A stretch of DNA of 64,000 nt, from NCBI GenBank assembly GCA_934636905.1, contig CAKUBJ010000004.1:1-64000 (forward strand), read 5' to 3'. Positions 1 through 7,846 of this stretch are shown piece by piece. The notes below the pieces were generated by a model, which worked only from the letters and a program-made list of their open reading frames with translations, ran no database searches and was not told the origin of the DNA. The translations under genes were made by a program, and so were the position numbers. How positions within the stretch are numbered: the first letter of the stretch is position 1; every line of letters begins with the position of its first letter. This DNA comes from an uncultured Dysosmobacter sp. (GTDB lineage Bacteria; Bacillota; Clostridia; Oscillospirales; Oscillospiraceae).

Positions 1-42
1 AGCGGGGGCTTCGCGGTGACCAGCGTGCGGCGGAAGGCGTGA
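1..42 (+). CDS. 3' end of an upstream gene, possibly terminase large subunit (partial)
   Basis: Only the last 13 codons and a TGA are in the window, ending ...FAVTSVRRKA. In PBSX-like clusters the gene directly upstream of the portal is the large terminase subunit, so that is the likely identity, but nothing in 13 codons proves it. The same 42 bases occur again at 216-257 in an open frame, so the 3' end of this gene appears to have been duplicated around a repeat element. Confidence 0.3.
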   Translation, partial: SGGFAVTSVRRKA

Positions 43-69
43 TCGTGTTCCGATCTCACACGGCACGCC

Positions 70-176
70 ATGGACAGCGCCGAAGCGCCGCCGGGGGCGG
101 AAAAAGCGAGGCGGTGTCGAGAAAGCGGCACGATTGGCGGCCCGTCAGGGTCGGGAATCGTAATGCCGCGACGGTG
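70..176 (+). repeat. Family A repeat, fragment (copy A1), with covarying hairpin
   Basis: About 105 bases align with 51851-51953, sharing blocks such as GGAAAAAGCGAGG/GCAGAAAAAGCAGG and GCCGCGACGGTG. A stem forms between 125-135 and 156-169 (GCGGC plus ACGATT pairing with AATCGT, a bulge, then GCCGC). In copy A3 the equivalent C131-G160 pair is T51911-A51937, a compensatory change. Both outer ends seen in copies A2 and A3 are missing here. Confidence 0.75.
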
Positions 177-399
177 GAGATGCGGTATTTTGCCATGGAT
201 CTGGCAGGGGAGCGAAGCGGGGGCTTCGCGGTGACCAGCGTGCGGCGGAAGGCGTGACGGGACGCGGCGGTGCGGAAAGCCGGGGCGCGCCCCAGGGAAA
301 AAACGGAAACAGGGAGATTCCCGTGCACGGAGGAATGCACAAAACAACCCTGCGGCGGGAAGAGTGGAAAGCCGATTCCGGCAAGGAGGAGTGGATGGT

Positions 400-1548
400 T
401 TGAATTTCTGGAAGAGAAAAAGCGGCACCGCGGCGCAGACTGTACAGCTGAGAGACAGCCGGCAGCATCCCTACACGGGACTGCAGAATTTCACCCCCCA
501 GAGGGGTGGGGAGCTGCGGCTGTATCAGGCGGTGCGGGAGGCGGTGCCGGTGGTGGACGCCGCCGTGTGCAAGCTGATCCGGCTCAGCGGCGGCGTGCAG
601 GTATCCTGCGAGGACGCAGACGTACAGGCGCGGCTGCGGCGGTTTCTGGAAAATGTGCCTGTAGGCCGGGGACAGTATGGCATCAACGCGTTTCTGGAGC
701 AGTATCTGGATTCCCTGCTGGTATACGGCGGCGCCGTGGGAGAGATGGTGCCGGCGGCAGGAAACCGGGATCTGGCGGCACTGCTGTGCGGCCGGATGGA
801 TCTCGTGGAACTGCGGGAGGGGGCAAGCCCGCTGGAGTTCCGGATCTGCGGGCCGGATGAGAAGGGGCACATGGCGGAACTGCCCTGTCAGGAACTGCTG
901 ATGTTTACGCCGATGCACCCGGAGGCGGAGCATCCCTGCGGGGTGTCTCTGCTGCGGGGACTGCCGTTTATGGCGGATATCCTGATGAAAATTTACCATA
1001 CGGTAGGCGTCAACTGGGAGCGGTGCGGCAACGTGCGTTTTGCCGTGACCTGCCGGGACGGCGGCGGAAGCGCCGCGGAACGGGGGCAGCTTCTGGCGCA
1101 GGAGTGGAGCCGCGCCATGCAGGACACCAGAAACGGCAGTGTCCGGGACTTTGTGGCGGTGGGGGATGTGGACATCCGGGTCATCGGCGGGGACGTCCCC
1201 ATTCTGGACAGTCAGGTGCCGGTGCGGCAGGTGCTGGAGCAGATTGTGGCAAAGACCTCCATCCCGCCCTTTATGCTGGGGCTGAACTGGAATTCCACGG
1301 AACGCATGAGCGCCCAGCAGGCGGATATGCTCACCACGGAGATTACGGCCATCCGCAGGATGCTGACCCCAGTGGTGGAGCGGATCTGCCGGATGTGGCT
1401 GCGGATGCAGGGCTGCACCGACGCCTTCCGGGTGGAGTGGGACGACATCAACCTGCAGGATGAGGTTGAGGAAGCCAGGGCGGCGCTGTACCGGGAGCAG
1501 GCGCGGAAGCTGAGAATTGAGAATGACAGGGAGGAGAGCGGATGCTGA
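400..1548 (+). CDS. Phage portal protein
   Basis: Portal proteins form the ring at the capsid vertex through which DNA enters and to which the tail attaches. The 382-residue length and the C-terminal pattern of HK97/PBSX-type portals (PPFMLGLN, then a Q-A-x-M-L helix and a W-D-D-I segment near residues 290-370) fit this. I chose the TTG at 400 because AAGGAGGA (383-390) sits 9 bases upstream; a GTG at 364 or 391 is in frame but badly spaced. The next gene overlaps the stop by 7 bases. Order portal-protease-capsid matches PBSX xkdE-F-G. No frame damage is visible. Confidence 0.88.
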   Translation: MNFWKRKSGTAAQTVQLRDSRQHPYTGLQNFTPQRGGELRLYQAVREAVPVVDAAVCKLIRLSGGVQVSCEDADVQARLRRFLENVPVGRGQYGINAFLEQYLDSLLVYGGAVGEMVPAAGNRDLAALLCGRMDLVELREGASPLEFRICGPDEKGHMAELPCQELLMFTPMHPEAEHPCGVSLLRGLPFMADILMKIYHTVGVNWERCGNVRFAVTCRDGGGSAAERGQLLAQEWSRAMQDTRNGSVRDFVAVGDVDIRVIGGDVPILDSQVPVRQVLEQIVAKTSIPPFMLGLNWNSTERMSAQQADMLTTEITAIRRMLTPVVERICRMWLRMQGCTDAFRVEWDDINLQDEVEEARAALYREQARKLRIENDREESGC

Positions 1549-2384
1549 CAAAGGAAGAACTGGAGCAGATCAACCGGTTCAGCAAGGCGGAACTGACGGC
1601 GGATCAGGTGTATACCTTCAGCGTACGGCTGTGCGACAACGAGGTGGATCGGGACTTTGAGCGGTTTGCCGGGGAGGATCTGGAACGGCTGGGCCAGCTG
1701 TTTCTGGGGAAAAGCGGGATTTTCGACCACCAGTGGTCGGCAAAGGGGCAGACGGCCCGAATCTACCGGACGGAGGTGATCCGGGAGCCGGGCACCGTGA
1801 CGGCGGCCGGAGACGGGTACTGCTGGCTCAAGGGCTGGGCGTATCTGATGCGGACGGAAAAGAATCAGGAACTGATTACCGAGATTGAGGGCGGCATCAA
1901 AAAAGAGGTCAGCGTGGGATGCAGCATGGGGCGCAGCGTGTGCTCCGTCTGCGGCGCGGAAAACGGCACCTGCGGCCATGTGAAGGGAAAGACCTATGAC
2001 GGGAAGCTCTGCTATATGGAACTGCGGGAGCCTGCCGATGCCTACGAGTGGTCCTTTGTGGCGGTGCCTGCCCAGCCCAGAGCCGGCGTGGTGAAGCGCT
2101 TCGGGTCGGAGGAGCCGGAACTGCGGCTCCTGCGGAAGCAGGCGGCGGCCGGACAGCGGTATCTGACGGCGCTGCGCCGGGAGGTGGTGCGCCTTGCCAT
2201 GCTGGCGGACGGCACGCTGGACGGCGGTGTTTTCGCCAAGGCGGCGGGACGGCTGGATGAGGAGGAACTTCTGGAACTGAAGGGCGCCTATGAGGCGCAG
2301 ATTGCGAAAAAATTCCCCGTTCCGCCCCAGCTGCGCCAGCAGCGGACGGAGCCCCGGGAGGATGAAACCGTGTTCCTTGTCTGA
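1542..2384 (+). CDS. Prohead (capsid maturation) protease, XkdF-like, with Cys cluster
   Basis: Probably the serine protease that trims scaffold and capsid during head assembly. It lies between portal and capsid genes, as prohead proteases do. His63 in FDHQW and Ser124 in KEVSVG match the His and Ser positions of S78/U35-type (herpes assemblin-fold) proteases. An insertion just after the Ser has Cys134, Cys137, Cys144 and His146, a likely zinc site. It is 280 residues and the ATG overlaps the portal stop (translational coupling). The C-terminal 90 residues are charged and helical and could act as an internal scaffold; that part is inference. Confidence 0.72.
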   Translation: MLTKEELEQINRFSKAELTADQVYTFSVRLCDNEVDRDFERFAGEDLERLGQLFLGKSGIFDHQWSAKGQTARIYRTEVIREPGTVTAAGDGYCWLKGWAYLMRTEKNQELITEIEGGIKKEVSVGCSMGRSVCSVCGAENGTCGHVKGKTYDGKLCYMELREPADAYEWSFVAVPAQPRAGVVKRFGSEEPELRLLRKQAAAGQRYLTALRREVVRLAMLADGTLDGGVFAKAAGRLDEEELLELKGAYEAQIAKKFPVPPQLRQQRTEPREDETVFLV

Positions 2385-2415
2385 CGGGACAATCACGATA
2401 TGAGGGAGGATTTGT

Positions 2416-2766
2416 ATGAACGTTTCTTATGAGGGCATTGGCCAGTGGGCGGCTACGTTTGCCTGCTCCGACGTAAGCGAGGGGCAGGTGGTGAAGGTCA
2501 GCGCCGGCGGCACGGTGGCAAAGTGCAGCGCCGGCGACGGCTTTGACGGCGTGGTGCTGTCTGTGGCCCGGGACGGCAAAGCCTGCTCCGCGGCCATGGG
2601 GGGCATGGTCACGGTAAGCTACAGCGGCAGCACTGCGCCTACCGCAGGGCGGAATCTGCTGGCGGCGGACGGCAGCGGCGGCGTGACGGTGGTTTCCACC
2701 GGCGGCAGAAGCTATCTGGCCGTGGAGGTGGACACCACCGCCGAAACCGTGACCATTGTACTGTGA
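2416..2766 (+). CDS. Capsid decoration/stabilisation-like protein
   Basis: This 116-residue protein is rich in Gly, Ser, Thr and Val with no charged helices, as in small beta-rich capsid decoration proteins (DUF2190-like). It sits directly between protease and major capsid genes, the usual place for such a protein. GAGGGAGG lies about 7 bases before the ATG. It has two Cys near residues 17 and 37 and another near 57. The function is assigned from position and composition and not from a specific motif. Confidence 0.6.
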   Translation: MNVSYEGIGQWAATFACSDVSEGQVVKVSAGGTVAKCSAGDGFDGVVLSVARDGKACSAAMGGMVTVSYSGSTAPTAGRNLLAADGSGGVTVVSTGGRSYLAVEVDTTAETVTIVL

Positions 2767-2782
2767 GAAGGGGGAAGAGAAG

Positions 2783-3814
2783 ATGGCTTATCATTACGAA
2801 AATCTGAAGCTGGAAAAGGGAATGTACGGTCAGGGAGGCCGCAGCTTTGCCCAGACGCTGGAGTCTCTGGACCCCAGCGAGAACTACAAGGGAACCTCTC
2901 TGGAGGGGCTGGACGCCTTCCAGCGCCAGCTGAAGCGCTTTGACATCAAGGTGAAGGGCGCCGGCAGCGACCGGGTGGAGAAGTTCTTCTGGTCCACCGA
3001 ATCCGCCGTGCTGTTCCCGGAGTTCGTGTCCCGGGTGGTGCGTCAGGGCATGGAGGAGGAGAGCATCCTGCCGGACATCACCGCCACTGTCACCAACTTT
3101 GACGGGCTGGACTACCGCTCCATTGCCTCCACCCCCACCGAGGAGGAGAAGAAACTCAAGCGGGTGGAGGAGGGCGCCCAGATTCCCCAGACCACCATCC
3201 ACACCCAGGAGAATCTGGTGCGGCTCCACAAGCGGGGCCGGATGCTGGTGGCGCCCTATGAGGCCATCCGCTTCCAGCGGCTGGATCTGTTTGCCGTGAC
3301 TCTGCGGCAGATTGGTGCCTACATCGGCCGGATGCATCTGGAGGACGCCGTAAAGGTGCTGATGAACGGCGACGGCAACGGCAACGCTGCCCAGCAGTAC
3401 ACGGTGGGCACCAGCCCCATCGGCGGCACGGCCAAGACTTTGAGCTACGGCGCGCTGCTGGACTTCTGGGCGCAGTTTGACCCCTATACCATGAACACCA
3501 TGCTGGTCAGCAGCGACATGATGCTGGCCATGCTGAAACTCACCGAGTTCCAGAATCCCAATACCGGGCTGAATTTTCAGGCCACCGGCAAGCTGACCAC
3601 CCCTCTGGGGGCCAAGCTGCTGCGCTCCGCCGCCGTGCCCTCCGGCACCATCATCGGTCTGGACAGAAACTATGCGCTGGAGCAGATCTGCGGCAGCGAG
3701 GTGGTTGTGGAGTACGACAAACTGATCGACCGCCAGCTGGAGCGGGCGGCCATCACCTCCATCTCCGGCTTTGCCAAACTCTTTAAGGACGCATCCAGGG
3801 TGCTGAAGGTCTGA
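2783..3814 (+). CDS. Major capsid protein (PBSX XkdG-like)
   Basis: At 343 residues this is the right size for an HK97-fold major capsid protein. It shows the acidic N-arm (GQGGRSFAQTLESLDPSENYKG), a loop with EEEKKLKRVEEGA, then a P-loop-like domain with GTAKTLSYGALLDF, and ends with ISGFAKLFKDASRVLKV, as in PBSX-type capsids. The ATG at 2783 follows GAAGGGGGAAGAGA. Codon use (CTG, CGG, ACC, GGC) is the same as in host genes. It follows the protease and decoration genes and precedes the connector genes. Confidence 0.85.
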   Translation: MAYHYENLKLEKGMYGQGGRSFAQTLESLDPSENYKGTSLEGLDAFQRQLKRFDIKVKGAGSDRVEKFFWSTESAVLFPEFVSRVVRQGMEEESILPDITATVTNFDGLDYRSIASTPTEEEKKLKRVEEGAQIPQTTIHTQENLVRLHKRGRMLVAPYEAIRFQRLDLFAVTLRQIGAYIGRMHLEDAVKVLMNGDGNGNAAQQYTVGTSPIGGTAKTLSYGALLDFWAQFDPYTMNTMLVSSDMMLAMLKLTEFQNPNTGLNFQATGKLTTPLGAKLLRSAAVPSGTIIGLDRNYALEQICGSEVVVEYDKLIDRQLERAAITSISGFAKLFKDASRVLKV

Positions 3815-3878
3815 GAACGTTCCGCCGCACCGGGGCAGCCCGGTGCGGCGGGCGGAACAGGAAAAGGAGGCGAGGCTT

Positions 3879-4235
3879 GTGGAAACAACGGTGTTGAAGC
3901 TGGCAGCGGAACTGTGCGGCGCCGATGAGGGAGAACTGCTGCTGGGAGCGCTGTGCGATGCGGCGGAGACATCCTGGGAACGGCGGCTGAAAAGCCCCGG
4001 GGACGGGGAATGCTGCGTGGAGGCGCTGCGGTGCGCCGCCGCCTTTACCGCAGCGGCGGACTATCTGTACAGAGGTGCCGGTACGGAATCCTTTACCGTG
4101 GGGGATGTGACGGTGAAGCGCCTGACGGGGCAGGCCGCCCTGACCATGGCGGACGCCCTGCGCCAGTCGGCGGAGCGGCTCATGAGCCCCTACGCCGAGC
4201 CAGAGGACTTCTGCTTCCGAGGAGTGTCGGGATGA
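3879..4235 (+). CDS. Head-tail connector (gp6/XkdH-like) protein
   Basis: A 118-residue helical protein following the capsid gene, where the adaptor that binds the portal is encoded. It has the pattern of gp6-like connectors: repeated short helices, an AAAFTAAADYLYRG segment near residue 55, and a basic central strand (TVGDVTVKRLTGQ). A GTG at 3879 lies 8 bases after AAAGGAGG; an in-frame GTG at 3843 lacks a ribosome site. The stop overlaps the next ATG (ATGA). The identity rests mainly on position. Confidence 0.6.
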   Translation: METTVLKLAAELCGADEGELLLGALCDAAETSWERRLKSPGDGECCVEALRCAAAFTAAADYLYRGAGTESFTVGDVTVKRLTGQAALTMADALRQSAERLMSPYAEPEDFCFRGVSG

Positions 4236-4549
4236 GGGAATTGCAGGAGATTCTGAAGCGGTACGGGCAGTGGGCACTGCTGAAGCACGGGGATGAGGAG
4301 AAGAAAATCCGGGTCTTTTTCCAGCCGGAGAGAAGCCGGGAGGAGGACATCCCGGGAGCAGTGACCTCTATCGGCTGGGTGGACAGCAGGCTGTGGAACT
4401 GCATCGGGACGGAGCCTGTGGAGCCGGGGGATGTTCTGGTGCTGGACGGCACGGCTTACCGGGTGCGGAGCAGCCGGGCTTACCGGCTGGGAAACGCGGT
4501 GCATCACTGGTGGGCTTCGCTGGAACGGGAACGGGAGGCGGCAACATGA
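4232..4549 (+). CDS. Head closure / tail attachment protein (XkdI-like)
   Basis: A 105-residue protein with beta-rich character (VFFQPERSREEDIP, VEPGDVLVLDGTAYRVRSSRAYRLG), typical of head-closure proteins that follow the gp6-like connector. It begins on the ATGA that also ends the upstream gene and its own stop overlaps the next start the same way, so translation is coupled. It ends with a basic, Trp-containing tail (HHWWASLERERE). No diagnostic motif is known to me, so the role is from gene order. Confidence 0.55.
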   Translation: MRELQEILKRYGQWALLKHGDEEKKIRVFFQPERSREEDIPGAVTSIGWVDSRLWNCIGTEPVEPGDVLVLDGTAYRVRSSRAYRLGNAVHHWWASLEREREAAT

Positions 4550-5040
4550 AGGAACTGGCACAGATTCGGACGGCTGTGCTGAACGCATTGCAGCAGGCGG
4601 GGCTTCCCTCCGTGGAACAGTTCCCGGAACAGCGAGCCAAAGCCTACGGCGGCGCAATGGCGGCGGTGGGGGTAGGAGCGGCCAGCGGGAAGACGGCGGG
4701 CTTCTGCCACTATCTGGGGGAAGCGGTGAATCCGGAGACACAGGCGGTGCTGGAACGGTACGGAAAGGTGCTGTCCGGGCAGATTACCGTGGAAATACGG
4801 GCGGAGCGGGCATCAGACTGCGAAAGCGGCTGCGAGACGGCAACGGAAACCCTGCTGAGCGGTCTGCCTGACGGAATCCAGACCGGGGAACTGGTCTGGG
4901 AGGCAGTCTGCTGGGAGAAGAGCACCGGGATGTTCCTGCGGCGGGGCAGCCTTGCCTGCCGCGCCGTGTTTCTGGCGGAATGCGACGGGGAATCCGGGGT
5001 ATTTCTGGATTTCCGACTGAAAGGAGTTTTGAGCGAGTGA
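4546..5040 (+). CDS. Tail completion/terminator protein (XkdJ position)
   Basis: This 164-residue protein lies immediately before the sheath gene, where tail-terminator or tail-completion proteins are found. It starts with a helix (ELAQIRTAVLNALQQAGL), then an alternating region with FCHYLGEAV and a C-terminal strand repeat (SGVFLDFRLKGVL). Both ends overlap neighbours (ATGA upstream, GTGA downstream). It has several Cys (near 45, 86, 90, 125 and 140), unusual for a virion protein. The function is by position only. Confidence 0.5.
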   Translation: MKELAQIRTAVLNALQQAGLPSVEQFPEQRAKAYGGAMAAVGVGAASGKTAGFCHYLGEAVNPETQAVLERYGKVLSGQITVEIRAERASDCESGCETATETLLSGLPDGIQTGELVWEAVCWEKSTGMFLRRGSLACRAVFLAECDGESGVFLDFRLKGVLSE

Positions 5041-6104
5041 GCGGAACAAGACATGAGAGGCCGGGAGTCTATTCGTCATATGACGCCTCCGGCATCACCT
5101 CTGCCGGCCGGGCGGCCAAGCGCATCGGTGTGGCGGCGCTGGCGGTGAAGGGGACGGCCAACGCCGTGGTGACCCTGACCGGCTACGGCGCCGGCGTGGA
5201 GGCTTTCGGAGAGGATCAGGCCGGCGCTCCAGGGATGAGCACCCTTCTGAAGCTGCTGTTTGCCAACGGCGCGTCCACCGTATACGCCGTGCGGGTGGGT
5301 GATGACGGGGATCTGGCCGCCTATCAGGCGGCGTTCGCGGCGCTGAACAACTGCGACGCGCAGATCATCGTGTGCGACAGCAGCACGCTGAATATCCAGA
5401 AAGCCCTGAAAACCGCCGTGGAAACGGCTTCCTCCGCCAGAGGGGAGCGGATCGGCGTCATCGGCGGTGATGGGGATACTGGGGCGGAATTGGTGACCCG
5501 GGCGGCGGCCATCAACAGTGAACGAATGGTGCTGGTGGGGCCGGACATGAAGGATGAAAGCGGGACAGCCCTTTCCGGCGTCTTCTCGGCGGCGGCAGCG
5601 GCAGGCGCCATTGCCTGCGGCAGCGACCCGGCGGTGCCCCTGAACGGGGCGGAACTGTACGGCATCAGCGGCCTGCAGAGCGCCTACAGCGACAATGACA
5701 TCGACCTGCTGGTGCAGGGCGGCGTGACCCCTCTTGAGGAGGTGGGCGGCATCGTGTCCCCTGTGCGGGGCATCACCACCCGGACTACCACCGGCGGCAC
5801 CGCCGACACCACGTGGCGGGAACTGACCACCATCCTCATTGCCGATGATGTGATTCCGGCGGTGCGCAGCGCCCTGCGGAGCAAATTTGCCCGGGCGAAG
5901 AACACCGCTCAGGGGCGGGGCGCCATCCGTGCCCAGACCATCGTGGAACTGGAACGGAAAAAGAACGCCCAGATCATCGAAAGCTACGGCGAGGTGACGG
6001 CAGCAGCCTCGGAAGACGACCCCACGGTGTGTCTGGTGGCGTTTCATTTTGCCGTGGCCCACGGGCTGAATCAGATTCATCTGACAGCCCATCTGACGGT
6101 GTAA
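5037..6104 (+). CDS. Contractile tail sheath protein (XkdK-like)
   Basis: Sheath subunits polymerise around the tube and contract to drive it into the target. The 355-residue protein begins with the RPGVYSSYDASG strand typical of sheath N-termini and ends with FHFAVAHGLNQIHLTAHLTV, a well-conserved C-terminal arm pattern. A middle section shows VTPLEEVGGIVSPVRGITTRT, another sheath hallmark. The start is the GTG at 5037, 10 bases after AAAGGAG, overlapping the upstream TGA. It defines the particle as a contractile (myovirus-type) tail. Confidence 0.88.
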   Translation: MSGTRHERPGVYSSYDASGITSAGRAAKRIGVAALAVKGTANAVVTLTGYGAGVEAFGEDQAGAPGMSTLLKLLFANGASTVYAVRVGDDGDLAAYQAAFAALNNCDAQIIVCDSSTLNIQKALKTAVETASSARGERIGVIGGDGDTGAELVTRAAAINSERMVLVGPDMKDESGTALSGVFSAAAAAGAIACGSDPAVPLNGAELYGISGLQSAYSDNDIDLLVQGGVTPLEEVGGIVSPVRGITTRTTTGGTADTTWRELTTILIADDVIPAVRSALRSKFARAKNTAQGRGAIRAQTIVELERKKNAQIIESYGEVTAAASEDDPTVCLVAFHFAVAHGLNQIHLTAHLTV

Positions 6105-6116
6105 GGAGGGACGGAT

Positions 6117-6500
6117 ATGAAGGGATTTCCCACCAGCGCGGACATCTATCTGGAACTGGACGGCAAAAAGATCGCCGTGGTACAGAGCTACCGGGCAAAG
6201 GCTTCCAAATCCAGCAGAAGCATTGAGGCCTTCGGCGAAAGCGAGCCGGTGGCGGCCATTGAGGGGCAGAAAAGCTATTCGGTGGAACTGACCCGGCTGT
6301 ACGCCACAGACACCGCCCTTTCCGACGGTATCGACTTTTACAGCCTGACGGACTTCTCTCTGGTGATCTGCAAGCCGGATCGGAAGGTGATCTACAGCGG
6401 CTGTGAGTGGAGCGGCATTCAGGAGGACGGCGAACTGAATGCCACCGTTGCCGAGAAGGTGACGCTGACGGCGGCGCGGCGGATCGAAACAACGGCATGA
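6117..6500 (+). CDS. Tail tube protein (XkdM-like)
   Basis: The inner tube protein stacks in hexameric rings inside the sheath. The 127-residue length, the early ADIYLELDGKKIAVVQSYRAK and the late VAEKVTLTAARRIE strand fit the XkdM family (about 130-150 residues). TAAGGAGGGACGGAT precedes the ATG. It follows the sheath by 12 bases and overlaps the next gene by ATGA, as in PBSX where tube and assembly chaperone are adjacent. Confidence 0.8.
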   Translation: MKGFPTSADIYLELDGKKIAVVQSYRAKASKSSRSIEAFGESEPVAAIEGQKSYSVELTRLYATDTALSDGIDFYSLTDFSLVICKPDRKVIYSGCEWSGIQEDGELNATVAEKVTLTAARRIETTA

Positions 6501-6799
6501 GGACGGTGGACGCCATGAAGCCGCTGACGGCAGGGGAACTGCTGCAGCTGTGGCAGGACTGCCGGAAAAAGACGGAGGATCCGCTGGAGCGGACACTGCT
6601 GTGCAATGCCGCCATCCTGCGGGCAGGCTGTCTTTGCCGGGGACAGGCGGTTTACCGGGAGGTGTCGGAGGTGCTTGGGGATCTGACGCCCCGGGAGATG
6701 GAACGGCTGCTGCTGTGTCTGGCGGAGGGGGAAGCGCCGGAGGAGCAGTCCGACGGCACCTTCGACTTCGGAAAATTCGCCGCCATGAAGGGAGAGTGA
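6497..6799 (+). CDS. Tail assembly chaperone-like protein (XkdN position)
   Basis: A 100-residue helical, acidic protein in the tail-assembly-chaperone slot directly after the tube gene. Such proteins normally coat the tape measure during tail assembly. The start was taken as the ATG overlapping the tube stop (6497); a second ATG at 6515 with GGTGG upstream is possible. The C-terminus (DGTFDFGKFAAMKGE) is acidic then basic. No second, frameshifted chaperone product is evident. If correct, its usual client, a long tape measure, is missing from the next position. Confidence 0.55.
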   Translation: MRTVDAMKPLTAGELLQLWQDCRKKTEDPLERTLLCNAAILRAGCLCRGQAVYREVSEVLGDLTPREMERLLLCLAEGEAPEEQSDGTFDFGKFAAMKGE

Positions 6800-6803
6800 G
6801 CCG

Positions 6804-7247
6804 ATGGACTATCTGCGGGAAGTGGAGCGCCGCCAGCGGGCGGTGCTGATTCGGCTGCTGACAGGAGAGCACTCCCGGGAAGAGACTGCGGCGGAGGAAG
6901 AACGCCGTATCCCGGAGCGCTCCGGCATGGAGGCGGGGCGGAGGGAGAACCTCCGCCCTGCCGGGGGAAGGTCAGATTATGGGGCGGAACGGGCGGCAGC
7001 GGCGCCGGTTCCGGCACCGGTACAGGATACGGAGACGCTGCCTGCGGACGGTTTGGAACTTTCCGGGCAGGCGGCGTTATTCCGTCAGACCCGGAGCGCG
7101 GATGCGCTGTGGCGGGCGGCGGCAGAAAGTCCCGCCGGCGTGTCCTGGGTTCTGCCTGCTGCGGGGAGGACGGCGGAGACGGAGGACATCTCCCGGGCCG
7201 TTCAGCGGGATGCCCGCCGGTATGACGGCGGCTTTACCATGTTTTAA
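6804..7247 (+). CDS. Short protein in the tape-measure slot (147 residues), unknown
   Basis: In PBSX-like clusters the gene here (xkdO) is a tape measure of several hundred to over 1300 residues. This gene encodes 147: an N-terminal charged helix (MDYLREVERRQRAVLIRLL), a long disordered Ala/Pro/Arg/Glu stretch (about residues 25-85), and a conserved-looking tail with RDARRYDGGF. No transmembrane segment or coiled-coil repeat is present. The ATG lies 10 bases after GGGAG. It is intact and flanked by intact genes, so an internal deletion inside this gene is possible but not visible. I do not recognise the family. Confidence 0.65.
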   Translation: MDYLREVERRQRAVLIRLLTGEHSREETAAEEERRIPERSGMEAGRRENLRPAGGRSDYGAERAAAAPVPAPVQDTETLPADGLELSGQAALFRQTRSADALWRAAAESPAGVSWVLPAAGRTAETEDISRAVQRDARRYDGGFTMF

Positions 7248-7261
7248 GGAGGAAACGCAGG

Positions 7262-7846
7262 ATGAACTTATCCTCCATGCGATATAAGGACTACACCTGG
7301 CCTCACAATCCGGAGACGTTTGTCATGGAATACCGGCGGCAGGTGGCGGCACACAAGGTGCCCATGGGCGGCTGTGTCCTGCAGGATCTGGGCACCACCT
7401 GCCGGATTCTGCGGGGCGAGGGGGAATTTGCCGGGCCGGGGGCCTATGAGGAGTTCAAGGCTCTTGCGGCGGTGTTCCGGAAGGCGGGACCGGGGATGCT
7501 GACCCATCCCGTATGGCGGACGGATCGGGCGTATTTCGTGTCCCTGTCGGTGACAGAGGAGCCGCGGCCGGACTATGTGCGCTACCGCTTTGTCTTCTGG
7601 GAGGACGACGGCAGCTATGAGGGCGGTCTGACGGTAAGCAGCGACGGGCGCCGCCGGACGGAGGGCACCACGGCTTCCGCCGGAGAAACGGTCACCGCCG
7701 GCAGGACATATACGGTGAAGTGGGGCGATACCCTGTGGGGGATCGCCCGGCGGTACGGAGTGACCCTGAAGAGCCTGATTGCGGCCAATCCTCAGATTAA
7801 GAACCCGAACCTGATTTACCCCGGAAATGAGGTGACGCTCCCGTGA
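7262..7846 (+). CDS. LysM baseplate/tail protein (XkdP-like)
   Basis: A 194-residue protein with an N-terminal domain like those of phage gpX/XkdP proteins (about 1-130; EYRRQVAAHKVPMGGCVLQDLG) and a C-terminal LysM peptidoglycan-binding domain (about 149-194; YTVKWGDTLWGIARRYG ... LIYPGNEVTLP). It probably sits at the tube-baseplate junction. AAGGAGGAAACGCAGG precedes the ATG. Its stop overlaps the GTG of the hub gene. Presence of LysM after the short gene at 6804 confirms that no tape-measure gene lies between. Confidence 0.82.
   Translation: MNLSSMRYKDYTWPHNPETFVMEYRRQVAAHKVPMGGCVLQDLGTTCRILRGEGEFAGPGAYEEFKALAAVFRKAGPGMLTHPVWRTDRAYFVSLSVTEEPRPDYVRYRFVFWEDDGSYEGGLTVSSDGRRRTEGTTASAGETVTAGRTYTVKWGDTLWGIARRYGVTLKSLIAANPQIKNPNLIYPGNEVTLP

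Larger units (their letters stand above)
1..257 (+). repeat. 42-bp direct repeat (1-42 and 216-257) bracketing a family A repeat fragment
   Basis: Bases 1-42 and 216-257 are identical and both end in the same TGA. Between them lies a stretch at about 70-176 that aligns with 51851-51953 (family A). The duplication may be longer than 42 bp, because its left arm is cut by the window edge. The open frame 39-257 is a by-product of this arrangement and is not called as a gene. Confidence 0.8.

Noticed and set aside
39-257. 72-codon frame at the left edge
   Set aside because: Arises from a repeat fragment joined to a duplicated gene end.
145-1551. Long minus-strand open frame across the portal gene
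   Set aside because: Antisense shadow of a GC-rich gene; repetitive His/Pro/Arg composition, no ribosome site.
5076-6872. 598-codon minus-strand frame under the sheath and tube genes
   Set aside because: Opposite to clearly recognised genes and with low-complexity composition.
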